Shown: in pieces, positions 24,282 through 34,086 of the stretch
How positions within the stretch are numbered: the stretch's first letter is position 1
Layout of the letters: each line of letters begins with the position of its first letter
Assembly: GCF_900143005.1 (NCBI RefSeq)
Contig: NZ_FRCS01000001.1
Span: 1,426,001 to 1,490,000, forward strand
Source of the DNA: Cryptosporangium aurantiacum
GTDB taxonomy: Bacteria > Actinomycetota > Actinomycetes > Mycobacteriales > Cryptosporangiaceae
Reading direction: 5' to 3'
Length of the DNA stretch: 64,000 nucleotides
Position numbers and translations under genes: made by a program
Notes under the pieces: generated by a model
The model's database searches: none
Told to the model about the DNA's origin: nothing
What the model saw: the letters and a program-made list of their open reading frames with translations, nothing else

Positions 24282-25030
24282 AACCGGCGCCCGCCCCGAA
24301 TGTCGTCGACTTCCACGCGCGGCTGGCGCCGGGGTTGCTCACGACGATGGACGCGTGCGGCATCACCCGCGCGGCGGTCTCCGCGGGCGGCCTGGTCGAC
24401 CTCGACACGCTGTCCGACCGGCTGGTGGAGGCGCACCGCGGTGACGAGCCCGCCGACAACGCGGCCGTTCTCCGCAGTGCCCAGGCGTCCGGCGGGCGGC
24501 TGCTGCCGTTCTTCTTCGCCGACCCGCGGTGCGACGTCGAGGCCTACGCGAAGGCCGCCCCGGACTTCCGCGGCCTGGAGATCTCACCCGCGGTGCACGG
24601 CGTCCGCCTCGACGATCCGGGCGTGACCGCGCTCGTCGCGACCGCGGCCGAACACCACCACCCGGTCTACCTGGTCTGCCTCGGCCGGCCCGGCACCCGC
24701 GCGGCCGACCTCGTCGCGCTCGCCACCGCGTTCCCGACCGTCGACTTCGTGTTCGGGCACTGCGGCTTCACCGGCCTGGATGCCCGCGGCCTCGCCACGA
24801 TCGCGCCGCAGCCGAACATCGCCGCCGAGACGTCCGGCTGTTTCACCGCGGTCGCCCGGCTGGCGCTGGCCAGGCTCGGCCCGGCCCGGGTGCTGTTCGG
24901 CACCGAGTACCCCCTGCAAGACCCCCGGGTGGAGCTGGCCAAGCTCGCCGCCCTCGACCTCGAACCGCCCGTCCTCCGCGCGATGACGTCGGAGAACGCG
25001 CTCCGTCTGCTCGGAGAGGAAAACCGATGA
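24278..25030 (+). CDS. Amidohydrolase-fold protein lacking canonical metal ligands
   Basis: This 250-residue protein starts at a GTG overlapping the previous stop. The TIM-barrel order of the amidohydrolase-2 family is clear: 'VVDFHARLAP' at the N-terminus, 'FRGLEISPAVHGV', 'FVFGHCGFTGLD', 'VLFGTEYPLQDP' and the closing 'NALRLLGEE'. However, the HxH motif is HxR (H13, R15), the strand-5 His position reads 'VYLVCLGRPG', and the usual final Asp in 'FGTDYP' is Glu. A classical binuclear metal centre is therefore unlikely. In benzoxazole pathways an amidohydrolase-fold protein closes the ring, and its position next to an AMP ligase suggests that role here. Confidence 0.8.
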   Translation: MKPAPAPNVVDFHARLAPGLLTTMDACGITRAAVSAGGLVDLDTLSDRLVEAHRGDEPADNAAVLRSAQASGGRLLPFFFADPRCDVEAYAKAAPDFRGLEISPAVHGVRLDDPGVTALVATAAEHHHPVYLVCLGRPGTRAADLVALATAFPTVDFVFGHCGFTGLDARGLATIAPQPNIAAETSGCFTAVARLALARLGPARVLFGTEYPLQDPRVELAKLAALDLEPPVLRAMTSENALRLLGEENR

Positions 25031-26295
25031 AGCTGCCCGAGATCGGGGACTGGTCCTCGTTCGAGGAACTGGCCCGGCTCCAGGACGCCCGGCTGGACGC
25101 GGTGCTCGCGGCCGCCGCCCGGTCGCCGTTCTACCAGCGCCGGGGCGTCCCGGCCGACCTCACCCACGCGGAACCGACCACCACCGCCGACCTGCGCGAC
25201 GCCTATCCGTTCGGGATGCTCGCGGTCGACCGCGCCGAGCTGGCCACGTACCACGAGTCCAGCGGAAGCAGCGGAGCCCCGACCGCGTCGTACTACACCG
25301 CCGCGGACTGGGAGGACCTCGCCGGGCGGTTCGCACGCAAGTGGACCGGCATCCGCGAGTCGGACACGTTCCTGGTCCGGACGCCGTACGCGCTGATGAT
25401 CACCGGGCACCTCGCGCACGCGGCGGCCCGTCGCGCGGGGGCGACCGTCGTCCCGGCCGACAACCGCTCGTCGGCGATGCCGTACGGGCGGCTGATCCGC
25501 GTGCTGCACGACCTCGACGTGACCGTCACCTGGTCGCTGCCGACCGAGACACTGCTCTGGGTCGCCGCCGCGCGGCTGGCCGGGTACGAACCGGGCCGCG
25601 ACTTCCCGGCGCTGCGCGCGCTGTTCGTGGCCGGCGAGCCGCTCAGCCCCGCGCGCCGGGCTCGGATCGGCGCGCTCTGGGGCGTCCCGGTCGTCGAGGA
25701 GTACGGCGCGACCGAGGCCGGGAGCCTGGCCGGTGTGTGCCCGCACGGCCGCCTGCACCTGTGGGCCGACCGGGTGCTGGTCGAGGTCCGCGACCCGGCC
25801 ACCGGACAGGTCAAACCGGACGGACGAGGGCGCCTCGTCGTCACGCCGCTCTACCGGGACGCGATGCCGCTGCTCCGCTACGAGCTGGAGGACGAGGTCG
25901 AGGTCACCTACCGGGCCTGCGCCTGCGGCTGGTGGCTGCCGGACGTCTGGGTGCTGGGCCGGTCGGCGCACGTCGGGCACGCGGTCACCCAGGTCGACCT
26001 GGAGGAGCAGGTGTTCTCGCTGCCCGCCGAGTTCGGCGTGCTGTTCTGGCGCGCCCGGATCGACGGGGCCCGGCTGGAGATCCAGATCGAGGTCAATGCG
26101 CGGCACCGTGCGGCGGCGACTCGAGCGCTGGCGGCCGCGGTCACCGACGCGTACGCGCTGGACGTGACCGTGGACGCGGTGCCGCCGGGCCGCCTGGTGC
26201 CGGTGGAGCTGCTGACCGCCGCGCCGGACGTACTGAAACCGCGGATGCTGTTCGGCCCGGGCGAGCCCTGGGACGCCGCACATCGGTACTACTGA
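25027..26295 (+). CDS. AMP-forming ligase (phenylacetate-CoA ligase-like, ANL superfamily)
   Basis: This 422-residue protein is coupled by ATGA to the amidohydrolase-like gene. It shows the PaaK layout: 'YHESSGSSGAPTASYYT' (P-loop, residues ~78-94), 'LFVAGEPLSPARRARIG', 'VPVVEEYGATEAGSL' (YGxTE) and 'PLLRYELEDEVEV' (adenylation Asp), with a compact C-terminal domain. 'ACACGWWLPDVWVLGRSAHV' resembles the Cys-containing stretch of PaaK. It probably activates an aminohydroxybenzoate carboxylate as acyl-AMP, for transfer to the amine of a second unit or to CoA. No carrier-protein gene is seen. Confidence 0.87.
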   Translation: MKLPEIGDWSSFEELARLQDARLDAVLAAAARSPFYQRRGVPADLTHAEPTTTADLRDAYPFGMLAVDRAELATYHESSGSSGAPTASYYTAADWEDLAGRFARKWTGIRESDTFLVRTPYALMITGHLAHAAARRAGATVVPADNRSSAMPYGRLIRVLHDLDVTVTWSLPTETLLWVAAARLAGYEPGRDFPALRALFVAGEPLSPARRARIGALWGVPVVEEYGATEAGSLAGVCPHGRLHLWADRVLVEVRDPATGQVKPDGRGRLVVTPLYRDAMPLLRYELEDEVEVTYRACACGWWLPDVWVLGRSAHVGHAVTQVDLEEQVFSLPAEFGVLFWRARIDGARLEIQIEVNARHRAAATRALAAAVTDAYALDVTVDAVPPGRLVPVELLTAAPDVLKPRMLFGPGEPWDAAHRYY

Positions 26296-26297
26296 CG

Positions 26298-27424
26298 ATG
26301 GGCATCCGGATCGCCGTGGTGGGCGGAGGCATCGGGGGGCTCACCACCGCACGAGCACTGAACACCGTAGGGCTGCCCTGCGTCGTCCTCGAACGAGCCG
26401 GCGTCCCCCGGGAGACCGGCTACGGCATCCAGCTGGGCCCGGACGGCGCCCGGCTGCTGCCGAACCTCGGCGTCCACCTCGACGGCACCGCGGTCCGGCC
26501 GGTCACCAGGGAGCTGCGGCGCTGGAGCGACAACACGCTGCTGAGCCGCGAAACGCTGCCCGCGCCGTACTTCACGCTGCCCCGTTCCGAGCTGCACCGC
26601 CTCCTGTCCGCCGACGTCCCGGTGCGGCACGGGACGCCGTGTGCCGGGGTCACCGAGACACCGGACGGCGTCACGCTGGAGCTGGCGGACGGCGGCACGC
26701 TCACCGCGGACCTGGTGATCGGGGCCGACGGCCTGCACTCGGTGGTCCGGGCGGCGGTCGGCGCGGACGAGGTGCGGTGCTCGGGGTCGTCCGCCTTTCG
26801 TGCGGTGGTTCGCCGGGATGCGCCGCCGCGGGTGGTCGTCTGGCTGGGGCCCGGTCAGCACTGCGTCGCGTACCCGATCGCGCCCGGCTTGCTCAACGTC
26901 GTGGCGACGGTCGGCGTCCCGGGCGGTCCCCGTCCGTTGCCGGCCGACCCACTTCCCGCCTACCACGACTGGCATCCGGACGTTCGGCAGCTGCTCGCCG
27001 CAGGTCGGACGCCGTCCGCACACGGACTGTTCGACCGGCCGCCGCTGGCCCGGTGGCACACTCGCCGGATCGTGCTGGTCGGCGACGCCGCGCACCCGAT
27101 GCTGCCGTACCGGGCGCAGGGGGCTTCGCTGGCGATCGAGGACGCGACAACGCTCGCCGCGTGCCTCGCGTCCGGCCCGCTCGAGGACGCGACGGACCTG
27201 GCCCGCGCGCTGGCCCGGTACGACGCGCTGCGGCGGCCCCGGGTCGCCGCGGTCGCCGACGCGGTGCGGGCGGCGGCACGCGACCACGACCTCCCGGACG
27301 GCCCGGATCAACAGAACCGAGACCGCCGCCTAGCCGAGGAGCCCGCCGCAGTCCCGATCAACCCCGCGCCACCGCCCGAAGCCGCACCACCGCCCGGGGC
27401 CGCGCCGCGGGTGGGGGCCGACCG

Positions 27425-27428
<4 letters not shown>
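26298..27428 (+). CDS. FAD-dependent monooxygenase (salicylate-hydroxylase-like)
   Basis: This 376-residue class A flavoprotein follows the ligase gene by 2 nt. It has the dinucleotide site 'IAVVGGGIGGLTTARAL' (residues ~4-20), 'DLVIGADGLHSVVRAAVG' (DG motif) and 'RIVLVGDAAHPMLPYRAQGASLAIEDATTLA' split over the FAD pyrophosphate and ribityl site, as in salicylate and 3-hydroxybenzoate hydroxylases. The last ~40 residues are Pro/Ala rich and look disordered. It is probably a ring hydroxylase or decarboxylating hydroxylase acting on one of the aminohydroxybenzoates. Confidence 0.88.
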
Positions 27429-28228
<800 letters not shown>

Positions 28229-28245
28229 CCACGAGGAGTTCCCCG

Positions 28246-28878
28246 GTGCCGATCCCGTCCATCGCCTCCTACGCCATGCCGACCGCCGCCGAGCTGACCG
28301 TCGGCCCGGCGGCCTGGCGTCCGGACCCCGCGCGAGCCGCGCTGCTGGTCCACGACATGCAGGGCTACTTCCTGGACTTCTTCCCACCGGACCGCTCGCC
28401 CACCACCGAGCTGCTGACCAACGTCGCGCGGCTGAAGGCCGCGGCGGCGGCGTGCGGCATGCCGGTGATCCACACCGCGCAGCCGGGCCGGATGACGCGG
28501 TCCGCGCGCGGGCTACTGCACGACCTGTGGGGTCCGGGTATGACCGACGAGCCGCGGGCGCGGGACATCGTGCCCGCGGTGGCGCCGCAGCCCGGCGACG
28601 CGGTGCTCGTCAAGCACCGCTACAGCGCGTTCCACCGCACGACGCTCGCCGCGGACCTCGCCGCGGCGGGGCGCGACCAGCTCGTGGTGTGCGGGGTGTT
28701 CGCGCACATCGGTTGCCTGCTCACCGCCGCCGACGCGTACGCGCACGACGTCGAGCCGTTCCTGGTGGCTGACGCGGTCGCAGACTTCAGCGCCGAGGAA
28801 CACCGGATGGCGCTCCGGTACGCGGCCCGCCGCTGCGCGGCCACCCCGACGACCGACCAGGTGCTCGCGGAGCTCTGA
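28246..28878 (+). CDS. phzD: PhzD-like isochorismatase-family hydrolase
   Basis: This 210-residue alpha/beta hydrolase starts at GTG with GAGGAG upstream. The start '[15 protein letters not shown]', catalytic Asp in '[14 protein letters not shown]', Lys in '[12 protein letters not shown]' and '[19 protein letters not shown]' match PhzD closely. PhzD hydrolyses the vinyl ether of ADIC, giving pyruvate and trans-2,3-dihydro-3-hydroxyanthranilate. There is no ArCP domain as in EntB. It ends the operon and fits with the PhzE-like gene transcribed divergently. Confidence 0.9.
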   Translation: MPIPSIASYAMPTAAELTVGPAAWRPDPARAALLVHDMQGYFLDFFPPDRSPTTELLTNVARLKAAAAACGMPVIHTAQPGRMTRSARGLLHDLWGPGMTDEPRARDIVPAVAPQPGDAVLVKHRYSAFHRTTLAADLAAAGRDQLVVCGVFAHIGCLLTAADAYAHDVEPFLVADAVADFSAEEHRMALRYAARRCAATPTTDQVLAEL

Positions 28879-28902
28879 CCCGCCCGACCCGCGATCGCCG
28901 GC

Positions 28903-29028
28903 TCAGTCGGACGGCTCGCTCTCCGCGCTGTCGAACGGCAGTCCCGATCCGGTCAGCTCGACCCGGATCGAGTACGGTCCGGGCTCGGTCGGGAGCGCCG
29001 GTAGGCGCCCGGTCCGCGGTCCGTGGGG
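28903..29028 (-). pseudogene. Remnant of a decayed gene downstream of the LuxR gene
   Basis: In the same frame directly after the LuxR stop, a 41-codon open stretch reads 'PHGPRTGRLPALPTEPGP' then '[18 protein letters not shown]', ending in its own TGA. This looks like the beta-strand tail of a soluble protein (the G-x-Y-x-x-R-V pattern) rather than random sequence. There is no start codon or ribosome binding site, so it is probably the 3' end of a lost gene. Confidence 0.35.
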
Positions 29029-30315
29029 TCAGGCGGTGACCGGGTCGTCGCCGGGGTCCGCGCCGGGTTCGGCGAGATCACGAGCGAGCCGGGCGAGCTC
29101 GATCCGCGACGTGAGCTCCAGCTTCCGGAAAATCTGCCGGAGGTGGTAGTTGACCGTGTGCGGCGAGCGGCCGATCCGGTGCGCGATCTGCTGGTTGGTC
29201 AGTGCGCAGCCGACCAGCTCCGCGATCTGCCGCTCCTGCTCGGTGAGCCCGTCCCACTCCTCGCCGGCCGCGGGCCGGGTGGGCTCGGCACCCCGCACCC
29301 GCCGGGTGAACCGCTCCTTCGGCGCTGTTCGAGGGCGACCGGCCGGCGCCCCGGGTTCCCGGCGGAGCGCGGTGCGCTCGTCGCGGAGCGCGACCCGGAC
29401 CGACCGGGGGAGCGACCCCTCGACCGTGGCCCGCACCAGCTCGTGGCGGAACACGAGGTCCTCGTCTGCGCCCACGACCAGCCCGCACGCGATCGCCTCG
29501 TCCACCGCGGGCACGAGCGCGGCCGCGTTGCGGTGAAGCAGCCTCGCCAGTTCGCGGAGCCCGAAGCGCGGCCCGATCGTGGCCGCGACCTGCACCAGGT
29601 GGCGCGCGGACGGCGAGAGCGCGGCCAGCGTCGCGTCCAATCGAACCCGGGTGCGGGCAGGCAGGCGGACCGCCACCACACCGGCGCGGCCGCCGTCGAC
29701 CCGCAGCAGCGACTCCTCGCGCAGCCCCGCCACGAGGTCCTCGACTGCCTGCGGGTTCCCGGCGGCGACCGCGCTCAGCGTGCGCAGGTCGGCATCCGGC
29801 ACACCACCGGCCAGCGCGGTCAGCAACGTCGCCACCGCGGGCGGCGGCAGCGGGTCGAGCACCACCCGGTGCGGGCCGTCCTGCGCGATCTGGTCCGGCT
29901 CCGTCCACGTCGCGCCGGACCGCCGGACCAGCACGACCAGCACCGGAACGGTCCGCGCGATCGCCTCCAGCTCCGGCCACACCAGCGCGTGGATCCACTG
30001 CGGACGCTCACAGGTCAGCAGCCGCGGCACGGTGCCACCGGGTGACCCGTCCGCGGTCCGGTCGGCCGCGACGATCCGCCACATGCCGCTGCCGTCGATC
30101 CAATCGGCCTCGCGCACCGTGGCCGCCCCACGGCGGCGGGCCGCGGTGACGAACTCCTGCAGCAGGCGGCTCGTCCCGCTCCCGCGGGCCCCCTCCACCA
30201 CCGCCAGCGTCAGACGGCCCGCCGCCGTCCGGTCCAGAAGCTCCTGTAGTCTTCGCAGCTCGCGCTCTCTGCCCACGAGCGCCCGAGACACGGGGTGCCG
30301 CCGATCCCCCTGCAC
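29029..30315 (-). CDS. LuxR family regulator with degenerate ATPase domain
   Basis: This 428-residue protein is a short version of the LAL type. The N-terminal NTPase-like region has 'VEGARGSGTSRLLQEF', where the Walker A Lys is Thr, so ATP binding is doubtful. 'LVVLVRRSGATW' stands where a Walker B would be. The C-terminus carries the LuxR HTH 'LTEQERQIAELVGCALTNQQIAHRI ... SPHTVNYHLRQIFRKL' (residues ~345-405). The GTG start is the earliest in frame. It flanks the aminohydroxybenzoate operon on its right and may be its second regulator. Confidence 0.87.
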   Translation of the reverse strand: MQGDRRHPVSRALVGRERELRRLQELLDRTAAGRLTLAVVEGARGSGTSRLLQEFVTAARRRGAATVREADWIDGSGMWRIVAADRTADGSPGGTVPRLLTCERPQWIHALVWPELEAIARTVPVLVVLVRRSGATWTEPDQIAQDGPHRVVLDPLPPPAVATLLTALAGGVPDADLRTLSAVAAGNPQAVEDLVAGLREESLLRVDGGRAGVVAVRLPARTRVRLDATLAALSPSARHLVQVAATIGPRFGLRELARLLHRNAAALVPAVDEAIACGLVVGADEDLVFRHELVRATVEGSLPRSVRVALRDERTALRREPGAPAGRPRTAPKERFTRRVRGAEPTRPAAGEEWDGLTEQERQIAELVGCALTNQQIAHRIGRSPHTVNYHLRQIFRKLELTSRIELARLARDLAEPGADPGDDPVTA

Positions 30316-30490
30316 GAGTAGTTCCCCCTCTTTCGCAAGACGCCGCTTGGGGCAAGTCTGCGGCCGATCGGCGGCTCGGGCACTGGCCGGGCATCAGTGG
30401 ACAGCACGGTGCGCTCGGTCTACCATGCGCGCCCCGCGGAAGCCGCCGGATACCGTCATCGGTGTCGGGATCCGGAGGAGAGGCACAACG

Positions 30491-30775
30491 ATGGCAGACG
30501 CGAAGCCACGGGTCGAGGTCGAGTACTGCATCCGGTGCCGTTGGCTGCCCCGGGCGGCGTGGCTGGCCCAGGAGTTGCTCACGACGTTCGAGAATGATCT
30601 CGGTGCGGTCGCCCTGGTGCCGGGGACCGACGGCGTCTTCACCGTGCGGGTGGACGACGCGGTGATCTGGAACCGCAAGGACGACGGCTTCCCCGAGCCG
30701 ACCGCGGTCAAGCGGAGGATCCGGGACATCGTCGCCCCGGGCCGCAGCCTCGGCCACAGCGACGCGCCCGCGTAA
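30491..30775 (+). CDS. SelW/SelT/Rdx-family thioredoxin-fold protein
   Basis: This 94-residue protein has the family's CxxC near the N-terminus ('VEYCIRCRWLPRA', C13 and C16), then the helix 'WLAQELLTTF' and the strand-rich 'GVFTVRVDDAVIWNRKDDGFPEPTAVKRRIRDIV', typical of the Rdx family where Sec is replaced by Cys. A strong GGAGGAG precedes the ATG. The family is a putative redox regulator; its partner is unknown. It stands alone. Confidence 0.9.
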   Translation: MADAKPRVEVEYCIRCRWLPRAAWLAQELLTTFENDLGAVALVPGTDGVFTVRVDDAVIWNRKDDGFPEPTAVKRRIRDIVAPGRSLGHSDAPA

Positions 30776-30797
30776 CGACGTCGTGGCACGCCGATCT

Positions 30798-30826
30798 ACC
30801 GGGCCTCCCAGGGGTAGAGGCCCGGT
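30798..30826. terminator. Bidirectional hairpin (10-bp stem)
   Basis: ACCGGGCCTC and GAGGCCCGGT pair perfectly around a 9-nt loop in the gap between the convergent SelW-like and HNH genes. Confidence 0.6.
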
Positions 30827-30841
30827 GGATGGGTGGGACGG

Positions 30842-32041
30842 TCAGAACGGCGGCGGGTCGCCGAGGTCGTCGAGGTTGACCGGTGCGCGCCCGCCGGCGC
30901 ACGCTCCGACGAGCTGGGCCTCGGACTGGGACCGGCCCGCGGACTGCGCCGCGGACTGGGGCGCGGACTGGGGCGCGGGCCGCGCGGTGAGGGGAGTCGA
31001 CCAGTCAGCTGCCGGGATGCCGGGATCGGGCCCGCTGTCGTATGCGGGTGGATCGACGGTGTAGGTGTGGCCGGCGGGGCTGGTCCAGGTGCAGGATCCG
31101 GTGGCCGGGTCGTGGTGCAGGGCCCAGCCGGCTTCGTCCTTGGCGCGGTGATGGCGTCGGCACAAGGGGACCATGTTTTCGGCGCTGGTGGGGCCGCCGT
31201 CGATGCGGCGGATGTTGTGGTCGAGGTCGCAGCGGTAGGACGGCTGGGAGCAGCCGGGGAACATACAGGTGGGGTAGATGGCGCGCACCAGGTCGGCCAG
31301 CTCAGCGGACGGTCGGTAGGTGCTGCGGCCGAGGTCGGTGACAACGCCGTGGTTATCGGTGAGCCACTTCTCCCAGCGGCTGTCGGCGGCGAGCCTCCGG
31401 ACGATGGAGGCCGGTACGGGGCCGTAACCGGTGAGGTCGCCGGGCTGGTTGTCGGCACCGAGCACGGTGGACAGAGGCGCGACGAGCGCGACACGGGGCG
31501 GGGTGGCCCGCTGCCCGGCCAGGACCGCTCGGGCCAGCGCCGCCCGCGCGTCGTCCGGCGCAGCGTCAGCCCCGGCAGCCGTGCAAGTCCCGGCGGCCGT
31601 GCGGGACCCGGCCGTGCGGGACCCGGCGGCATTGCGGGCCCCGTCCGCCTCGGCGGCCGTGCAGGACCCGGCGCCTTCGGCGGCCACGTCCGCTGCGCGG
31701 GCTCCGTCGGCCTCGCGGGCTCCGTCGGCCTCGCGGGCTCCGTCGGCCTCGCGGGATCCGGCGGCGGCGATCTCCTCGCGGCCCCAGTCCTCGTCGTCCG
31801 GCCCGATCCGCGATCCGGCGATCTGCAACACCGCGGCGTTGAGCAGGGAGTCGATCCACGACTGGGCCTTCTGCACGAGTTGAGCGAAGACGACCTGCTC
31901 GGTGGAGTCCGGGAGTATCTCCCGCACACCGGCGTCGTCGGTCGTCCGTCGCGTCACGGGCCCCACCTGAGCCAGCGCCGCGATCAGCTCCGGCCCGGCG
32001 GGCATCACGGCGAGCTGCGTCAAGTCTCCGGGGTCGCTCAT
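30842..32041 (-). CDS. HNH endonuclease (13E12 repeat / DUF222-associated type)
   Basis: This ~399-residue protein has a C-terminal HNH nuclease: paired cysteines in 'CMFPGCSQPSYRCDLDHNIRRIDGG' separated from 'ENMVPLCRRHHRAKDEAGW', the arrangement of actinobacterial 13E12-family proteins. The N-terminal DUF222-like helical domain is short and is broken by an Ala/Glu-rich insert. That insert is coded partly by an 18-bp tandem repeat. The ATG at 32041 is chosen; a TTG 30 nt upstream is the alternative. Such proteins occur in many copies in these genomes; function (intron-like mobility or DNA processing) is not established. Confidence 0.85.
   Translation of the reverse strand: MSDPGDLTQLAVMPAGPELIAALAQVGPVTRRTTDDAGVREILPDSTEQVVFAQLVQKAQSWIDSLLNAAVLQIAGSRIGPDDEDWGREEIAAAGSREADGAREADGAREADGARAADVAAEGAGSCTAAEADGARNAAGSRTAGSRTAAGTCTAAGADAAPDDARAALARAVLAGQRATPPRVALVAPLSTVLGADNQPGDLTGYGPVPASIVRRLAADSRWEKWLTDNHGVVTDLGRSTYRPSAELADLVRAIYPTCMFPGCSQPSYRCDLDHNIRRIDGGPTSAENMVPLCRRHHRAKDEAGWALHHDPATGSCTWTSPAGHTYTVDPPAYDSGPDPGIPAADWSTPLTARPAPQSAPQSAAQSAGRSQSEAQLVGACAGGRAPVNLDDLGDPPPF
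31701..31754. repeat. Three tandem 18-bp units
   Basis: GCTCCGTCGGCCTCGCGG occurs three times without interruption inside the HNH gene, coding for a repeated Ala-Arg-Glu-Ala-Asp-Gly. Copy number may vary by slippage. Confidence 0.9.
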
Positions 32042-32108
32042 GCCAATGACTATCGCACCCACGTACGACAAAATTGGAGCGGGCTCCGGTGTCAGACGCG
32101 GGCCGTTC

Positions 32109-32114
32109 TACGCT
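32109..32114 (+). promoter_or_regulatory. -10 box TACGCT before the GH16-like gene
   Basis: TACGCT is followed by GCTCTC and the GTG chosen as start. This leaderless spacing decides the start against upstream ATGs. Confidence 0.5.
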
Positions 32115-32120
32115 GCTCTC

Positions 32121-32855
32121 GTGGACGACTTCGACGGCGCGGAGCTGAACACCGACGTCTGGCTACCCCATTACCTGCCTGCCTGGAGTTCGCGGGCGGC
32201 GACCCGAGCGTCGTACACGGTCGCCGCGTCGTCTCTGCGGCTGACAGTCCCACCCGAACACGGGCTCTGGTGCGCCGACGACCACACGCCGCCGATGCGG
32301 GTCTCGGGGATCCAGTCCGGGAATTGGTCCGGGCCGCTCGGCGGAACCCGGGGCCAGCAGCCGTACCGCAACGGCACCACCGTCCGGGAGGAGCAGCCGG
32401 AGTTCCGCGGCTGGCTGCCCACCGGCGGCCGCCTCGAGATGCGCGCCCGGATGGTGCTGGGGCCGACGTCGATGGCGGCCTGGTGGCTGGTCGGGTTCGA
32501 GGACGTGCCGGAGCAGTGCGCCGAGATCTGCGTCGCCGAGGTTTTCGGGAGTGCGGTGGTGCCGGGGGAATCGGCGGAGGTGGGGATGGGCCTGCACGCG
32601 TTCCGCGACCCGGCGGTGGCGGAGGACTTCTCGGCGCCCCGCCTGCCGATCGACGTCGCCGAGTTCCACACGTACGCGGTCGACTGGACCCGGTCCCGGG
32701 TGGCGTTCTACGTGGACGGCGAGTTCGTCCGCGAGTGCCCGCGCCCACCCTGGTACCCGATGCAGCACATGCTCGCGGTCTTCGACTTCCCGGACGCCGC
32801 GGCGCTTCCGGCCCCGCCACCCGAACTCGTCGTCGACTACCTCCGCGCGGTTTGA
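32121..32855 (+). CDS. Glycoside hydrolase family 16-like protein
   Basis: This 244-residue protein begins with 'VDDFDGAELNTDVWLPHYLPAWSSRA', the GH16-type concanavalin-like opening strand. It has 'GRLEMRARMVLG' and the beta-strand 'AEFHTYAVDWTRSRVAFYVDGEFVRE', which is typical of laminarinase and lichenase-like folds. The usual catalytic ExDxxE stretch is replaced by 'PEQCAEICVAEVFG' (E-x-C-V-A-E), so catalysis is uncertain. There is no signal peptide, so it is predicted cytoplasmic, unlike most GH16 enzymes. Longer in-frame starts at 32040 and 32046 lie within the divergent gene's start and lack a promoter. Confidence 0.75.
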   Translation: MDDFDGAELNTDVWLPHYLPAWSSRAATRASYTVAASSLRLTVPPEHGLWCADDHTPPMRVSGIQSGNWSGPLGGTRGQQPYRNGTTVREEQPEFRGWLPTGGRLEMRARMVLGPTSMAAWWLVGFEDVPEQCAEICVAEVFGSAVVPGESAEVGMGLHAFRDPAVAEDFSAPRLPIDVAEFHTYAVDWTRSRVAFYVDGEFVRECPRPPWYPMQHMLAVFDFPDAAALPAPPPELVVDYLRAV

Positions 32856-32880
32856 CGCGAACCCGGGCTCTCACGCGCCC

Positions 32881-33948
32881 TTAGACCCCGCTTCCGCGTC
32901 CCTCGGCGGGCCGGCCCGAGGCCGGTGACGCCTGCGCCCCACGGCGAGCCGGCCGCAGGACCGTGATGCCCGGGGTCACGCCCACCTCCCGCAGCGCCGA
33001 CGGCCCCGCGGACAGCGGCAGCTCACGCGTCACCAGGCGATCCAGGGGCAGCGCCAGGTTCAGCAGCCGCGGGTAGTCGTGGGCGGCCATGCCGTGGCTG
33101 CCCAGCACCTGCAGCTCGTACGCGATCACCCGGTCCATCGGGACGACCGGCCGACCGGCGGCCGGCGGCAACAACCCGACCTGAACGTGGCGGCCGCGGC
33201 GGCGCAGGCACCGGATCGACGCCTCGCAGGCGGCCGGGTGCCCGACGGCGTCGAGCGAGACGTGTGCGCCGCCGTCGGTGAGCTCGACGAGCGTGTCGGA
33301 GTCCGCGGGATCGAGGACGTGTTCCGCGCCGAACGCGATGGCCAGCGGCCTGGCGTCCGCCGAAGGATCAGTAGCGATCACTCGTGCACCTGCGGCCACC
33401 GCGATCGCGACGGCCGACAGGCCGACGCCGCCGCACCCGTGCACGGCGACGAACTCCCCGGCGCGGACGCGAGCGACGTCGGTGACCGCGCGGAACGCCG
33501 TCGCGACGCGGCAGCCCAGCGCCGCGGCCCCGACCGGGTCACCGGTCACCCGGACGAGGTTGACGTCGGCGTGGTCGAGCGCCACGTACTCGGCGAACGA
33601 ACCCCAGCCGGTGAAGCCCGGCTGGGTCTGCTCGCGGCACACCTGCTGGTTCCCGGTCGCGCACTCCGGGCAGGTCCCGCACGCGGTGACGAACGGCGTG
33701 GTGACGACGTCGCCCGGCCGCCAACGCCGCACGTCCGCACCGACCGCCACGACCGTGCCCGACAGCTCGTGCCCCGGGACGTGCGGCAGCCTGACGTCCG
33801 GATCGTGCCCCTGCCAGCCGTGCCAGTCGCTCCGGCAGACGCCGGTCGCGTCGACCGCGACCACCACGCCGTGCGGCGCCGGGCTCGGGTCGGGTACGTC
33901 GGTGACGCTCAGCGGGCCGCCGAACTGGTCGAAGACGACCGCTTTCAT
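32881..33948 (-). CDS. Zinc-dependent alcohol dehydrogenase
   Basis: This 355-residue MDR-family enzyme has the catalytic zinc ligands in '[10 protein letters not shown]' and 'PGHELSG', structural zinc cysteines '[15 protein letters not shown]', and the NAD(P)-site '[22 protein letters not shown]'. The start is the ATG of '[13 protein letters not shown]'. The frame runs further upstream but without family similarity. The C-terminal ~30 residues are basic and low-complexity. It resembles alcohol dehydrogenases of the 'alcohol dehydrogenase GroES-like' group acting on small alcohols or aldehydes. It is divergent to the next small gene. Confidence 0.92.
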   Translation of the reverse strand: MKAVVFDQFGGPLSVTDVPDPSPAPHGVVVAVDATGVCRSDWHGWQGHDPDVRLPHVPGHELSGTVVAVGADVRRWRPGDVVTTPFVTACGTCPECATGNQQVCREQTQPGFTGWGSFAEYVALDHADVNLVRVTGDPVGAAALGCRVATAFRAVTDVARVRAGEFVAVHGCGGVGLSAVAIAVAAGARVIATDPSADARPLAIAFGAEHVLDPADSDTLVELTDGGAHVSLDAVGHPAACEASIRCLRRRGRHVQVGLLPPAAGRPVVPMDRVIAYELQVLGSHGMAAHDYPRLLNLALPLDRLVTRELPLSAGPSALREVGVTPGITVLRPARRGAQASPASGRPAEGRGSGV

Positions 33949-34086
33949 GCCGGGAACGGCTCCTTGTCGGGTGCGACCCAGCCGTACATCGCCGCCGACG
34001 TCGAGCCGGGACACGGATGGGACCGCAAGCTTACCCAACGGTCCGGCGGGGAATGCCCGCTGTGACAGCCTGGAGAAGGAGGGCCC

